A stretch of 64,000 nucleotides of DNA from Actinomycetota bacterium. GTDB lineage: Bacteria; Actinomycetota; CADDZG01; JAHWKV01; JAOPZY01. The stretch covers positions 124,001 through 188,000 of the forward strand of contig DASTWV010000055.1 of NCBI GenBank assembly GCA_035765775.1, given 5' to 3'. The notes beneath the pieces are model-generated. The model was not told the DNA's origin, searched no databases, and saw nothing but the letters and a program-made list of their open reading frames with translations. Below are positions 19,191 to 28,025 of this stretch, piece after piece; position 1 is the first letter of the stretch; every line of letters starts with the position of its first letter. A program made the position numbers and the translations under genes.

Positions 19191-20150
19191 GTGGTGCTGG
19201 ACTCCCTGGAAGACGCCCTGACTGCCCCCGCTGGTCCCGCCGCCCCGGGCGCCCGCGTCCTGGCGATCGCCAACCAGAAGGGCGGGGTGGGCAAGAGTAC
19301 GACCGCGGTCAACCTGGGCGCCTGGCTCGCACTTGAGGGCCACCGCGTCCTGATCGTCGACCTCGACCCGCAGGCCAATGCCTCCACCGGGGTGGGTGTC
19401 GATCCCCGGCGGGCCTCGACCACCGTCTACGACGTCCTCGTCGAGGAGCGCCAGCTGGAAGACGGGATCGAGCCGACGGCGGTCAAGGGCCTGTTCTGCC
19501 TCCCGTCGACCATCGACCTGGCCGGAGCGGAGATCGAGATGGTGCCCATGCTGTCCCGGGAGATGCGCCTCAAGCGGGCACTGGCCCCGGTGGTGGGAGA
19601 GTTCGACTTCGTGCTCATCGACTGCCCGCCCTCCCTCGGGCTGCTGACGGTCAACGCCCTGGTGGCTGCCACCGAGGTGCTGGTGCCCATCCAGTGCGAG
19701 TACTACGCCCTGGAGGGCGTCGGCCAGCTGCTCAAGAACGTCCAGCTGATCCGTTCCAGCCTGAACGCCACCCTGCGGCTGACCGGCATCGTGCTCACGA
19801 TGTTCGACGCCCGCACCAAGCTGGCGGAGGAGGTGGAGGCGCAGGTCCGGGGCCATTTCTCCGGACGGGTGTTCCAGTCGGTCATCCCCCGCAGCATCCG
19901 GCTGGCAGAAGCTCCGTCGTTTGGCGTTCCCGCCGCCCTGCACGACCCCCGTTCCCGGGGGGCAGTCGCCTACCACAACCTGGCCCTCGAGGTCCTTGGG
20001 CGCCCGCTCCCCTCGGCGGAGACCCGCGCCGAGACCCGGGCCCAGACCCAGGGGGAGACCCAGGGGGAGACCCCCGTCCCGGTGGCCAGCGCCGCTCCCG
20101 CATCCCACTCCCCGCCGGCTGACGGCGCGCACGAAGGAGGAGAGCCGTGA
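19191..20150 (+). CDS. parA: Chromosome partitioning ATPase ParA (Soj)
   Basis: ParA is a Walker-type ATPase that binds DNA as an ATP dimer and pulls ParB-parS complexes. The 319-residue protein has the deviant Walker A motif KGGVGKSTT (residues 30-38, signature Lys30 and catalytic Lys35), VLIVDLDPQANAS, FDFVLIDCPPSLGLLT and VIPRSIRLAEAPSFG. The GTG at 19191 is preferred because GAGAAGGA sits just upstream; an earlier ATG at 19116 in the same frame has no ribosome site. The last 50 residues are a Thr/Glu/Gln low-complexity tail with tandem AETR/TQGE units, longer than usual. It overlaps parB by four bases. Confidence 0.95.
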   Translation: MVLDSLEDALTAPAGPAAPGARVLAIANQKGGVGKSTTAVNLGAWLALEGHRVLIVDLDPQANASTGVGVDPRRASTTVYDVLVEERQLEDGIEPTAVKGLFCLPSTIDLAGAEIEMVPMLSREMRLKRALAPVVGEFDFVLIDCPPSLGLLTVNALVAATEVLVPIQCEYYALEGVGQLLKNVQLIRSSLNATLRLTGIVLTMFDARTKLAEEVEAQVRGHFSGRVFQSVIPRSIRLAEAPSFGVPAALHDPRSRGAVAYHNLALEVLGRPLPSAETRAETRAQTQGETQGETPVPVASAAPASHSPPADGAHEGGEP

Positions 20151-21145
20151 CGATCCGTACCGGGCTCGGCAGAGGCCTCGGCGCCCTGATCCCGAGCGGC
20201 GCCAACGCCCTGGAGGAACTCCCGACCACATCGATCGTCCCCAACCCGGGCCAACCCCGCCGGAGCTTCGAGGACGAGGCCATCAGCGACCTGGCCGCCT
20301 CCATCCGCCAGGTGGGCATCCTGCAGCCGGTGGTGGTCCGCCCGCTGCCCGACGGCACGTACCAACTCGTGGTCGGTGAGCGCCGCTGGCGTGCGGCTCG
20401 CCGGGCGGGCCTCACCACGGTGCCTGCACTGGTCATCGAAACCGACGAGCGGGGCGCGCTGGAGCGGGCGCTGGTGGAAAACGTCCACCGCCAGGACCTG
20501 AACCCCCTCGAGGAAGCGGCCGCCTACCAGCAGCTCGTGGACGAGGCCGGGCTGACCCACGAGGCCCTGGCCGAGCGCCTCGGGCTTTCCCGGCCGGCGG
20601 TGAGCAACGCGCTCCGCCTCCTGGAGTTGCCGGCGGGAATCCAGCGCCTGGTGCTGGATCATCGCATCTCGGCGGGGCACGGCCGGGCATTGCTGTCCCT
20701 CAACGGCCATCCCCTGCAGGAACGGGTGGCGCAGCGGGTGGTGGCCGAGGGGCTCTCCGTCCGCCAGACCGAGGAGCTGGTGCGGGAGTACCGGGTGGAC
20801 GTGCCCAAGGCCCCGCCTGCGCCCCGGCGGCCCCGGGCGGCGCTGGAGGACCTGGGGGAGGCGCTCTCAGAGGCCCTTGCCACCCGGGTCCGGGTCACGA
20901 TGGGCAAGCGCAAGGGCTGGGTGGTGATCGAGTGCGGCTCCCGGGACGACCTCGACCGGGTCTGCGAGGGCCTGCTCCGCCAGGGCGGCGGTGAGGACGA
21001 GGCCGCCGTGGCCGGCCCCGGCTCTGACGGCGGGGCAACGGAGCGCACATTCGGGGGCCCAGAGGACGCGTTTCACGTGGAACCGGACAGCAGGATGGTG
21101 CCGGAACGCTCCTACGAGGACCTTCCGGACGACCCCTTCAGCTAG
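20147..21145 (+). CDS. parB: Chromosome partitioning protein ParB (Spo0J)
   Basis: ParB binds parS and acts as a CTP-dependent sliding clamp. The 332-residue protein begins with the ParA-stimulating segment RTGLGRGLGALIP, followed by the CTP-binding domain with GERRWRAARRAGL and ENVHRQDLNPLEEAAAYQ, and the helix-turn-helix LAERLGLSRPAVSNALRLLELP. The C-terminal dimerisation domain (about residues 235-280) precedes an acidic tail. GTG start overlaps parA as GTGA. The third parS-like sequence lies inside its 3' end. Confidence 0.96.
   Translation: MTIRTGLGRGLGALIPSGANALEELPTTSIVPNPGQPRRSFEDEAISDLAASIRQVGILQPVVVRPLPDGTYQLVVGERRWRAARRAGLTTVPALVIETDERGALERALVENVHRQDLNPLEEAAAYQQLVDEAGLTHEALAERLGLSRPAVSNALRLLELPAGIQRLVLDHRISAGHGRALLSLNGHPLQERVAQRVVAEGLSVRQTEELVREYRVDVPKAPPAPRRPRAALEDLGEALSEALATRVRVTMGKRKGWVVIECGSRDDLDRVCEGLLRQGGGEDEAAVAGPGSDGGATERTFGGPEDAFHVEPDSRMVPERSYEDLPDDPFS
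21069..21084. promoter_or_regulatory. parS-like site 3 inside parB
   Basis: CGTTTCACGTGGAACC matches the parS consensus at 13 of 16 positions with the CACGTG core intact. It falls in the codons for the acidic tail of ParB, about 2 kb from sites 1 and 2. Intragenic parS sites are common in other bacteria. Confidence 0.7.
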
Positions 21146-21255
21146 CCCGTCCCTGGCCGTCCCCGCCGGCCGATAGTTGGAGGAGTAGTACATCCCCGGG
21201 CTGTACCACGCCGCCAACAAAGAACTGGCCCCCCACCCGCAGGGAATGGCCGTAC

Positions 21256-21305
21256 CAGGGGCACGCCCACCCCTGCGGCAGGAGTGGCGCCCCCGCGAGG
21301 GGCTC
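21256..21305. terminator. Hairpins between convergent parB and amidase genes
   Basis: CAGGGG/CCCCTG (21256-21275) is followed by a second small stem GCCCC/GGGGC around a 5-base loop near 21288-21303. Both lie between convergent genes without a T-run; they probably serve as terminators. The remaining 21146-21255 holds no recognisable gene. Confidence 0.4.
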
Positions 21306-21328
21306 GAGAGGAAGTAGCGCTCCAGGGG

Positions 21329-22402
21329 CTAGGCAGAGTCCGCCTGGGTGAAGTAGGCGCGCACTGCTGCCGCCACCGCCTCGACGATGCGAGCGGCTGC
21401 CCGGGAATCGGCCAGCAGCTTCACATCGTCGGGGTTGGTGATGAAGCCGGGCTCGATGACCACGGCCGGCATCCGGGTCTCACGGAGCACTGCATACGCC
21501 TTGCCGTGCGACCGGCAGTCGATGAGGCCCTCGGCCGCCAGGCGGACCTGCAGAAGGCCGGCCAGATGCTCGCCCGGTTCGGAGGCGACCCCGCCGTGCT
21601 CGAAATAGTACGTCGCCGCCCCGGACGCCTCGGGATTGGTGTGCGCGTTCAGGTGCAGGGAGAGGAACAGATCCGCTCGGGCCTCGTTGGCCAGCCGGGC
21701 TCGGTCGGACTCCGCCGGCCCGTCGTGGGGGCCCCGCGTGAGCATGACCTCGGCGCCATCGGCCTCCAGGAGCCCGGCGAGCGCAGTGCCCAAGTGGAAG
21801 GTGATCTCACTTTCCGCCTCGCCCGAGGGTCCCCGCTCGCCCGAGTCATCGCCCCCATGGCCGGCGTCCACCGCGATCCGCTTGCCCACGAGGCCGGGAG
21901 GGCCGGACTGGCGTGCCTCGCGCTCCCGGATGCGGGGCCCCAGTCCCATGCGGGTCACCAGGCGGAGGCGGCGCAGGGCCTGCAGCGTCTCGATCCCAAC
22001 GATCCCATCATCTTCGATGCCCAGGTTGCGCTGGAAGTCCCGCAGGGCGGCGGCGGTCTCCACCCCGAAGATGCCGTCGTGCTTGCCGGCATCGAAGCCG
22101 AGCGCGTTGAGGCGCATCTGCAGGTCCCGGACGTCGTCACCCCGCAGGTAGGGCTCCTCCTGGCGCAGGATCCGGCCGCCCAGCGCCCACGAGCTCTCCA
22201 CCATCGCGCGCCACGTGGCATCACCCACGATCCCATCGACGTCGAGCCCACGCGACTGCTGGAATGCCCGGACGGCCTGCTCGGTGGTGGGGCCGAAGAG
22301 CCCACCGCGCTCGGCGGGGGCGATGACCAGGCCCAGGTGCTCGAGGCGCGCCTGGAGGTCCTGCACCGCCCCTGAGTGCTCCCCCCGGCGGATTAGACGC
22401 AT
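21329..22402 (-). CDS. N-acetylmuramoyl-L-alanine amidase with two peptidoglycan-binding domains (CwlM-type)
   Basis: The 357-residue protein has two PG_binding_1 repeats (about residues 10-70 and 85-145) and an Amidase_3 domain (about 175-350). The zinc ligands and catalytic residue of this hydrolase family are visible: His182 in VDAGHGG, a Glu at 197/199 in ESEITF, His250 in SLHLNAH and Glu317 in VVIEPGF. Gene position between parB and trxB matches mycobacterial cwlM, whose product regulates MurA rather than acting mainly as a hydrolase. There is no signal peptide, also as in CwlM. So this could be a cytoplasmic regulator that keeps catalytic residues. Convergent with parB. Confidence 0.9.
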   Translation of the reverse strand: MRLIRRGEHSGAVQDLQARLEHLGLVIAPAERGGLFGPTTEQAVRAFQQSRGLDVDGIVGDATWRAMVESSWALGGRILRQEEPYLRGDDVRDLQMRLNALGFDAGKHDGIFGVETAAALRDFQRNLGIEDDGIVGIETLQALRRLRLVTRMGLGPRIREREARQSGPPGLVGKRIAVDAGHGGDDSGERGPSGEAESEITFHLGTALAGLLEADGAEVMLTRGPHDGPAESDRARLANEARADLFLSLHLNAHTNPEASGAATYYFEHGGVASEPGEHLAGLLQVRLAAEGLIDCRSHGKAYAVLRETRMPAVVIEPGFITNPDDVKLLADSRAAARIVEAVAAAVRAYFTQADSA

Positions 22403-22448
22403 TCCGCCCAGCCTACTGCCGGAGGCTCGGTCCGGGCCTCAGTCGCTC

Positions 22449-23426
22449 TTAGTGGCCCTGCTCCTCGAGCCAGCGCTCGGCGTCGATGGCCGCCTGGCAA
22501 CCGGTGCCAGCAGCGGTGATTGCCTGGCGGTAGGTGTGGTCGACGACATCGCCGGCGGCGAAGACGCCCTCGACGCTGGTCCGGGTGGCGTACGGGCAGC
22601 CCGGCGCCCAGTCCGTGGTGAGGGCGGGGCCGGCCACCAGGTAGCCGGCGGCATCGAGCTCGAGCTTGCCCTTGAACAGGGTCGTGTTGGGAGTGTGGCC
22701 GATGGCCACGAAGATCCCGCCCGCCGCTATTTCGGATACCTCACCGGTGACCAGGTTCTTGAGACGGGCGCCCGTGACCCGATGCTCGCCGAGCACCTCC
22801 TCGATCGCCGAGTTCCAGACGATCGAGATCTTCTCGCTGGTCAGTGCCCGGTCCTGCATGATCTTCGAGCCCCGGAGCGCGTCCCGGCGGTGGATGAGGG
22901 TGACGTGGGTGGCGAACCGCTGCAGGAAGAGGGCCTCCTCCAGCGCGGAATCCCCGCCGCCGACCACCAGCAGGTCCTGGCCTTTGAAGAACGCCCCGTC
23001 GCACGTGGCGCAGGTGGACACGCCCCGGCCCATCATGCGCTGCTCGGAATCCAGGCCGAGCATCCGCGCCTTGGCGCCGGTGGCGACGATAACCGAGTCC
23101 GCCGTGTAGGTGGTCTTGCGAACTGCGATGCGGTAGGGGCGATCGCTGAAGTCAACCTCGGTCACGTCATCAGTGACGAACGTCGTCCCGAAGCGCTCCG
23201 CCTGCTTGCGGAACAGTGACATGAGGCTGGGGCCCATCACGCCGTCGGGGAACCCGGGGAAGTTCTCCACCTCGCTGGTGATCATCAGCTGCCCACCGGC
23301 ATCGAAGCCCTCGATCATGAGCGGGGCGAGGTTGGCCCGGGCGGTGTACAGCGCCGCCGTCAGGCCGGACGGCCCTGACCCGATGATGACGACCTTGTGG
23401 TGCAGCTCCTCGGTGTCTTCGCTCAC
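22449..23426 (-). CDS. trxB: Thioredoxin reductase
   Basis: TrxB transfers electrons from NADPH through FAD to thioredoxin. The 325-residue protein has the FAD motif GSGPSGLTAALYTARA, the redox-active CATC (Cys139, Cys142) inside GVSTCATCDGAFF, the NADPH motif VGGGDSALEEALFL with HRRDALRGS, and the closing FAD motif GVFAAGDVVDHTYRQAITAAGTG. In mycobacteria trxC lies between trxB and cwlM; no thioredoxin gene is present in this gap of 46 bases, so the partner is elsewhere. Confidence 0.96.
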   Translation of the reverse strand: MSEDTEELHHKVVIIGSGPSGLTAALYTARANLAPLMIEGFDAGGQLMITSEVENFPGFPDGVMGPSLMSLFRKQAERFGTTFVTDDVTEVDFSDRPYRIAVRKTTYTADSVIVATGAKARMLGLDSEQRMMGRGVSTCATCDGAFFKGQDLLVVGGGDSALEEALFLQRFATHVTLIHRRDALRGSKIMQDRALTSEKISIVWNSAIEEVLGEHRVTGARLKNLVTGEVSEIAAGGIFVAIGHTPNTTLFKGKLELDAAGYLVAGPALTTDWAPGCPYATRTSVEGVFAAGDVVDHTYRQAITAAGTGCQAAIDAERWLEEQGH

Positions 23427-23523
23427 GGTGCCTCCAACTCCCTCGCGTCCGCCGGCATTCCCGCTCTCCGGCGGGCAGCATAGGGCCGGGGCGCAGATAG
23501 TGGGCAGTAGCCTGGAAGGCCAG

Positions 23524-24006
23524 ATGGCCGGTCAGGCGTGCGTCAACCACCCGAAGCGGATGACCCGGGTGTCCTGCTCGTCGTGCGGGAACCCGATCTG
23601 TACCGCCTGCATGCGGGAGACGCCGGTGGGCATGAAGTGCCCGGCCTGCGCCCGGCCGAAGCTGCACGCCGGCGCCCTCGGGCGACCCCGGCACTACGCC
23701 GCAGCCACCGGCGCCGGCCTGGCGGTGGCCGTGCTCATCGGGGCTCTAGCGACGCTCGCCCATCTAGGAGTCTTCGGCATCGTGTTGCCGATCATCGCCG
23801 GGGTGGTCGTGGGCCGGGCCGTGGCGTGGGGCGCCGCCGGGCATCGCCATGGGCGGTTCGTGGCGATCGCGGTGGCGACCACTGTGGTGGGGCTTGTGGC
23901 TGGGTCGGTGCTGGCTGGGGCGAGCTTCAAGGGCGCCGCCGGCCCCGCGGCGCTGCTCGGGCTCCTCCTGGCGGCCTTGGCGGCGGGGTTCGCCGCCGGC
24001 CAGTAG
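23524..24006 (+). CDS. B-box-like zinc-finger membrane protein
   Basis: The 160-residue protein starts with a compact Cys/His finger: Cys6, His9, Cys18, Cys21, Cys26, Cys29, Cys39 and Cys42, in the pattern found at the N-terminus of many actinobacterial rhomboid proteases. The remainder has four hydrophobic helices (about residues 50-160) rich in Ala/Gly/Val, with no rhomboid Ser/His catalytic motif, so it is not a protease. The zinc finger may recruit a partner to the membrane. The ATG at 23524 starts immediately before the finger, and the upstream residues in the same frame belong to trxB antisense. It is divergent from trxB, and its role is unknown. Confidence 0.75.
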   Translation: MAGQACVNHPKRMTRVSCSSCGNPICTACMRETPVGMKCPACARPKLHAGALGRPRHYAAATGAGLAVAVLIGALATLAHLGVFGIVLPIIAGVVVGRAVAWGAAGHRHGRFVAIAVATTVVGLVAGSVLAGASFKGAAGPAALLGLLLAALAAGFAAGQ

Positions 24007-24063
24007 TCCCCAGTTTTTGGGGGCGGCCTTCAGGTAGCAGCCACCCGCTGGCATGATGGGCCC

Positions 24064-26106
24064 ATGACCGACCACGCCGCCGTCGAGGGCCGCCGCCCGA
24101 ACCGCCTCATCGACGAGATGAGCCCCTACCTCCTGCAGCACGCCCACAACCCGGTGGACTGGTACCCCTGGGGCCCGGAGGCGCTGGAGCGGGCCCGGAC
24201 CCTCGACCGCCCCATCCTGCTCTCGATCGGGTACGCCGCCTGCCACTGGTGCCACGTGATGGAGCGGGAGTCCTTCGAGGACCAGATCACCGCGACCTAC
24301 ATGAACGGCCACTTCGTGTGCATCAAGGTTGACCGGGAGGAGCGGCCCGACCTCGACTCGATCTACATGGACGCCGTCCAGCTGCTGACCGGGCAGGGCG
24401 GCTGGCCGATGACGATGTTCCTCACCCCCGAGGCGGTCCCGTTCCACGGTGGCACCTACTTCCCGCCCGACGACCGGGGCGGGATGCCGTCCTTCATGCG
24501 GGTCCTCCGCGCGGTGTCGGAGACCTGGGAGGCCCGCCGGGACGAGATCCGCCACCAGAGCGGCCAGGTGCTGGAGCGCCTCCAGATGCTGGCCGGGCTG
24601 GCGACGGCCCCGCAGGAGGGAGCCACGGGGGGCGGGGAGCCCCTTGGCGCTGCCGTGCTGGAAAAGAGCGTGAGCGAACTCGGATCCCGCTTCGACCGGG
24701 CCCACGGAGGCTTCGGGCGGGCGCCCAAATTCCCCCAGCCGCCCATCCTTGACCTGCTCCTACGGGCCTCGGCCGGAGGTTCCGGGTCCGGGCCAGAGCC
24801 CGGCTCTGCCCGGGAGATCGTCGAGTTCACCCTGCAGAAGATGGCCCACCAGGGGATCTACGACCAGGTGGGCGGTGGCTTCCACCGCTACGCCGTGGAC
24901 CGCCAGTGGCTGGTGCCGCACTTCGAGAAGATGCTGTACGACAACGCCCAGCTCGCCCGGCTGTACACCCACGCCTGGCAGGCCTGGAAGGTGCCCCTCT
25001 ACCGGCGCATCGCCCAGGAGACGCTGGGTTACCTGCTGCGGGACCTCCGGGACCCCGCCGGCGGGTTCGCCTCCAGCGAGGACGCCGATTCCGAGGGCCA
25101 CGAGGGCAAGTTCTACGTGTGGGACTTCGCCGAGGTCGAGGCGGTGGCACCCTCCGCCCTCGAGTACTTCGGGGTGAGCAGGGGGGGCAACTTCGAGGGC
25201 AGGAACATCCTCACCGCCGCCTCGGACGAGCCTCCGCCCGGGACGGTTGCCGCCCTCCTGGAGGCCCGGTCACGCCGGGTCCGCCCCGCCCGGGACGGCA
25301 AGGTGCTGACCTCGTGGAACGGCCTGGCCATCGGCGCCTTCGCCGACGCCGGGGCTGCCTTCGGCCGCCCGGACCTCATCCAGGCCGCCCGGGAGTCCGC
25401 CGGCTTCCTGCTGGAGACCGCCCGGGACGGGCAGGGCCGCCTGGTGCACGCCTACAAGGACGGCCGGGCGAGCGTTCTCGGGATGATGGAGGACTTCGCC
25501 TACCTGGCCGACGGCCTCTTCGCCCTGTGGGAGGCCACCTTCGAGCCCCGCTGGTTCGAGGCTTCTCTCGCCCTCGCCCGGGAGATGCTCGACCGCTTCT
25601 GGGATCCCGCCGGCGGGGCCTTCTTCTCGACCGCCTCCGACCACGAGTCCCTGCTGGTGCGCCAGAAGGAGCTCATCGAGTCCGTGACCCCCAGCCCGAA
25701 CGGGGTGGCGGCGCTGCTGCTGCAGAAGCTGGCACTGGTCGTCGGCGACGCGTCGCTGCAGGAGCGGGCGATGACGCTGCTCGAGGTCGCCCGGGGGCTG
25801 ATGGAGGCCTCCCCGATCTCGGTGCCCTCGCTGACCAGTGCGCTCAGCTTCCACCTGGCCAAGGGCAAGGAGGTCGTGGTGGTGGCGGAGGGATCGTTGG
25901 CGACGGCCGGCCCGCTCCTGGCCGTCATCCGGGACCACTACCTGCCGAACGCCGTGCTGGTGGGATCCCCGCCCGGGATCCCCACCCCCCTGCTCGAGGG
26001 CAAGGCCGCCCGGGGCGGGGCGCCCACCGCCTACGTGTGCGAGGGCTACGCCTGCCGGGCGCCGACCACCGACCCTGCGGTGCTGGCGAAGCAGCTGGAG
26101 GCCTAG
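24064..26106 (+). CDS. DUF255 thioredoxin-like domain protein (YyaL/SSP411 family)
   Basis: A 680-residue, full-length member of the family related to human SPATA20. The N-terminal 170 residues form a thioredoxin-like DUF255 domain starting [24 protein letters not shown], with the conserved CHWCH motif (Cys60 and Cys63) and [11 protein letters not shown]. The rest is an alpha/alpha-toroid resembling N-acylglucosamine epimerases, with [30 protein letters not shown] and [16 protein letters not shown]. Biochemical role is not established for the family. It is a single-gene unit downstream of the zinc-finger membrane protein, with an ATG 57 bases after it. Confidence 0.93.
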   Translation: MTDHAAVEGRRPNRLIDEMSPYLLQHAHNPVDWYPWGPEALERARTLDRPILLSIGYAACHWCHVMERESFEDQITATYMNGHFVCIKVDREERPDLDSIYMDAVQLLTGQGGWPMTMFLTPEAVPFHGGTYFPPDDRGGMPSFMRVLRAVSETWEARRDEIRHQSGQVLERLQMLAGLATAPQEGATGGGEPLGAAVLEKSVSELGSRFDRAHGGFGRAPKFPQPPILDLLLRASAGGSGSGPEPGSAREIVEFTLQKMAHQGIYDQVGGGFHRYAVDRQWLVPHFEKMLYDNAQLARLYTHAWQAWKVPLYRRIAQETLGYLLRDLRDPAGGFASSEDADSEGHEGKFYVWDFAEVEAVAPSALEYFGVSRGGNFEGRNILTAASDEPPPGTVAALLEARSRRVRPARDGKVLTSWNGLAIGAFADAGAAFGRPDLIQAARESAGFLLETARDGQGRLVHAYKDGRASVLGMMEDFAYLADGLFALWEATFEPRWFEASLALAREMLDRFWDPAGGAFFSTASDHESLLVRQKELIESVTPSPNGVAALLLQKLALVVGDASLQERAMTLLEVARGLMEASPISVPSLTSALSFHLAKGKEVVVVAEGSLATAGPLLAVIRDHYLPNAVLVGSPPGIPTPLLEGKAARGGAPTAYVCEGYACRAPTTDPAVLAKQLEA

Positions 26107-26231
26107 CTGCCGTACCCGTGGGCCTACGGACCGGAGTCAGCCCCTTCCGGGCAGGACGAGGCGGGGACCCACCCGACGTCGAGGCGGCGCCATCGCCCGC
26201 CAGCCATGCCGAGCTGGCCAGCGATCCGATA

Positions 26232-26276
26232 TTTGTGCATGGCCGAACAGGATTATCATGTCCAGCCATGCACAAA
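26232..26276. repeat. 12-bp perfect inverted repeat
   Basis: TTTGTGCATGGC at 26232-26243 and GCCATGCACAAA at 26265-26276 are perfect inverted copies separated by 21 bases. With this spacing it could be a long hairpin, a two-site operator on adjacent helical turns, or a remnant of a small mobile element. No flanking direct repeats are obvious. Confidence 0.75.
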
Positions 26277-26499
26277 AGGGGGTCTACCGCTCGCTTCGCG
26301 CACACGGCGCGCGTGGCGGTCCCCTTCACTCCTAACGGCCGTCGTGGCGGTGGCGGCGTTCTTAGGCATGTGGTTGATCGCCGATCTCTACTGGCTATGC
26401 CGTTGGGTCATCCGGTCCTTCCGCCGGCCGAGTCCTCGCACCGCATTGAGGGCGTGCCCTTGCCTGTCGCCTTCGCCTTGGTTGCCTTGGGCGCCTTAG
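26239..26499 (+). CDS. Questionable small membrane protein
   Basis: A frame of 86 residues beginning MAEQDYHVQPCTKGG, overlapping the inverted repeat, contains one convincing hydrophobic stretch, LLTAVVAVAAFLGMWLIADL, followed by basic residues as in a membrane anchor. The C-terminal third is Pro/Trp/Leu-rich and unlike a folded domain, no ribosome binding site is visible, and the frame ends two bases from the convergent DUF892 stop. A decayed or non-coding frame is equally possible. Confidence 0.25.
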   Translation: MAEQDYHVQPCTKGGLPLASRTRRAWRSPSLLTAVVAVAAFLGMWLIADLYWLCRWVIRSFRRPSPRTALRACPCLSPSPWLPWAP

Positions 26500-26500
26500 C

Positions 26501-26998
26501 TCAGAACGACAGCGCCTGGTAGATCTCCACGAAGAGCCGGTCCATGTTCTGCACCATGTCGCGCTCCTCGGTCTGGCTGTCGTACAGCAAGATGGCGCAC
26601 GAGTTGGTGTTGGAGGCGTTGGCCAGGCCGTTCAGCTGCTTGTAGGCGGTGGAGTGGTGCGACGCAATCCGGGCCACCATGTTGCACGCGCACGCGTCGT
26701 AGGTGGCGGGCGTCGGGGTCTCGGCCCCGACGTAGTTGGCGAACTCGGCGATGATGCCGTCGGTGGCCTCGCTGGTGTCCCGCCGGGGCGGCAGCTTGAT
26801 CAGGCGGAAGATGTCCTCCAGGCGCTTGACCTGGCCCTGGGTGATGGTGTGGTACTTGCCCAGCAGCTCCTGGACCTTGGCGGAGTTCAGTTCCGGCACG
26901 ATCTTGCCCAGGGCCTCGGCGAACTTCTGCTCGCTGTCGTTGATCACCGCGAGCTCGTGCTCGAAGAGTTCCCGTGCCGCAGGTTGGTCTGATGCCAT
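26501..26998 (-). CDS. DUF892 ferritin-like protein (YciF-type)
   Basis: The 165-residue, all-helical protein resembles the YciE/YciF DUF892 family: ARELFEHELAVINDSEQKFAEALGKIVPEL, then HTITQGQVKRLEDIFRLIKLPPR and a later helix bundle with ASHHSTAYKQLNGLA. These proteins adopt a ferritin-like four-helix bundle and are linked to stress responses; metal binding varies. Glu and His residues are spread in the ferritin-like helices, but I cannot assign a di-iron site with certainty. The region normally containing a Cys-x-A-M motif reads differently here, with DACACN. It is divergent from ppa, the 61-base gap probably holding both promoters. Confidence 0.7.
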   Translation of the reverse strand: MASDQPAARELFEHELAVINDSEQKFAEALGKIVPELNSAKVQELLGKYHTITQGQVKRLEDIFRLIKLPPRRDTSEATDGIIAEFANYVGAETPTPATYDACACNMVARIASHHSTAYKQLNGLANASNTNSCAILLYDSQTEERDMVQNMDRLFVEIYQALSF

Positions 26999-27059
26999 CG
27001 CATAGCTCCTCTCTGTCCGCGCTGCCCGCTACGCTCCGGTGACCAATGAAAGGAGCGCC

Positions 27060-27578
27060 ATGCCCGACCAATACGTCGTTGTCATCGAGATACCCGCCGG
27101 GAGCCGCAACAAATACGAGTACGACCATGACACCGGTGCGATCTTCCTCGACCGCCGACTGTTCACGGCGACCAGGTATCCCACAGATTATGGCTTCTTC
27201 CCGGGTACGCTCGCCGCCGACGGCGACCCCCTGGACGCACTCGTGCTCACCGCCGATCCCACATTTCCCGGATGCCACATCCGGGTGCGGCCGGTCGGGG
27301 TGTTCTGGATGGAGGACGAGAAGGGGCCGGACGCCAAGGTGCTGAATGTGCCGATCGGCGACCCGGTGCTGTCCCGCATCAACTCGATCACCGACCTCGA
27401 GGCTGAGCAGCGCAACGAGATCGAGCACTTCTTCACCATCTACAAGGACCTGGAGCCCGGCAAGCGGGTCTCCACCCGGGGCTGGAGCGGCCCCGAGGAG
27501 GCGCAACAGCAGATCGCCATCGCCGCCGACCGCTACACGGCCAGCGAGGGTTCCCCCAAGGCTACGAAGCCCTCTTGA
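27060..27578 (+). CDS. ppa: Inorganic pyrophosphatase
   Basis: Family I soluble pyrophosphatase hydrolyses PPi to drive biosynthesis. The 172-residue protein begins VVVIEIPAGSRNKYEYDHDTG and contains the signature PTDYGFFPGTLAADGDPLDALVL, including the three Asp that bind Mg2+ (DGDPLDA), and KVLNVPIGDP. The ATG at 27060 follows AAAGGAGCGCC, a good Shine-Dalgarno; an in-frame GTG 21 bases earlier is less likely. The last 25 residues are extended relative to short family members. Its 3' end overlaps the convergent membrane protein gene by 17 bases. Confidence 0.97.
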   Translation: MPDQYVVVIEIPAGSRNKYEYDHDTGAIFLDRRLFTATRYPTDYGFFPGTLAADGDPLDALVLTADPTFPGCHIRVRPVGVFWMEDEKGPDAKVLNVPIGDPVLSRINSITDLEAEQRNEIEHFFTIYKDLEPGKRVSTRGWSGPEEAQQQIAIAADRYTASEGSPKATKPS

Positions 27579-27930
27579 TCCGGGCGCCGAGGCCCTCCCC
27601 GAGGCCGATGAGCCCCAGGCCGACGATCAGGTGCACGATCTTGACGGCCACCGACGGGCCGCCGTTCATGCCGGTCTGGGCAAAGCCGAGGATCGGCGCA
27701 GCCAGGCCCCAGATGACGGCCACGGCGATGAAGGTGGTATTGACCTTCGCCTTCGCGGCCAGAAAGGCCAGGGCGAACACCGCCAGCACCAGGAGGATGG
27801 CCAGCGACTCGTGGGCGTGCTCCAGGCTCTGGTGGGTTTCGCCGTGGCGCCAGAGGAAGATGCCGAGCACCAGCACGGCGAGTCCCAGCACGCGCACGGC
27901 CATCTGCAGGATGAGGGGGAGACGCTTCAT
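27562..27930 (-). CDS. Small four-helix membrane protein
   Basis: The 122-residue protein has four predicted membrane helices (about residues 7-28, 40-60, 64-85 and 95-113) with a short His-rich extracytoplasmic or cytoplasmic loop RHGETHQSLEHAHE between the first two. I do not recognise the family. It is convergent with ppa, overlapping its 3' end by 17 bases, and divergent from the MgtE-N/CBS operon, so its promoter lies close to that operon's leader. The His/Glu loop could bind metal, which would fit the neighbouring metal-transport genes, but this is conjecture. Confidence 0.6.
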   Translation of the reverse strand: MKRLPLILQMAVRVLGLAVLVLGIFLWRHGETHQSLEHAHESLAILLVLAVFALAFLAAKAKVNTTFIAVAVIWGLAAPILGFAQTGMNGGPSVAVKIVHLIVGLGLIGLGEGLGARIKRAS

Positions 27931-28025
27931 GGCGCTGGCAGCATAATCCTCCAGGCGCGGGGCTCTGGCGCCGAACTAACATTGACGCGGCAGGCAGTGA
28001 AGCACGGTGGAAGGAGGGTGGCCAC

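Larger units (their letters stand above)
26107..26500. other. Intergenic region with an inverted repeat
   Basis: This 394-base gap between the DUF255 gene and the convergent DUF892 gene contains a 12-bp perfect inverted repeat (26232-26276) and a questionable small membrane-protein frame. Local composition at 26225-26290 is AT-richer than the flanks. No RNA gene was recognised. Confidence 0.5.
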
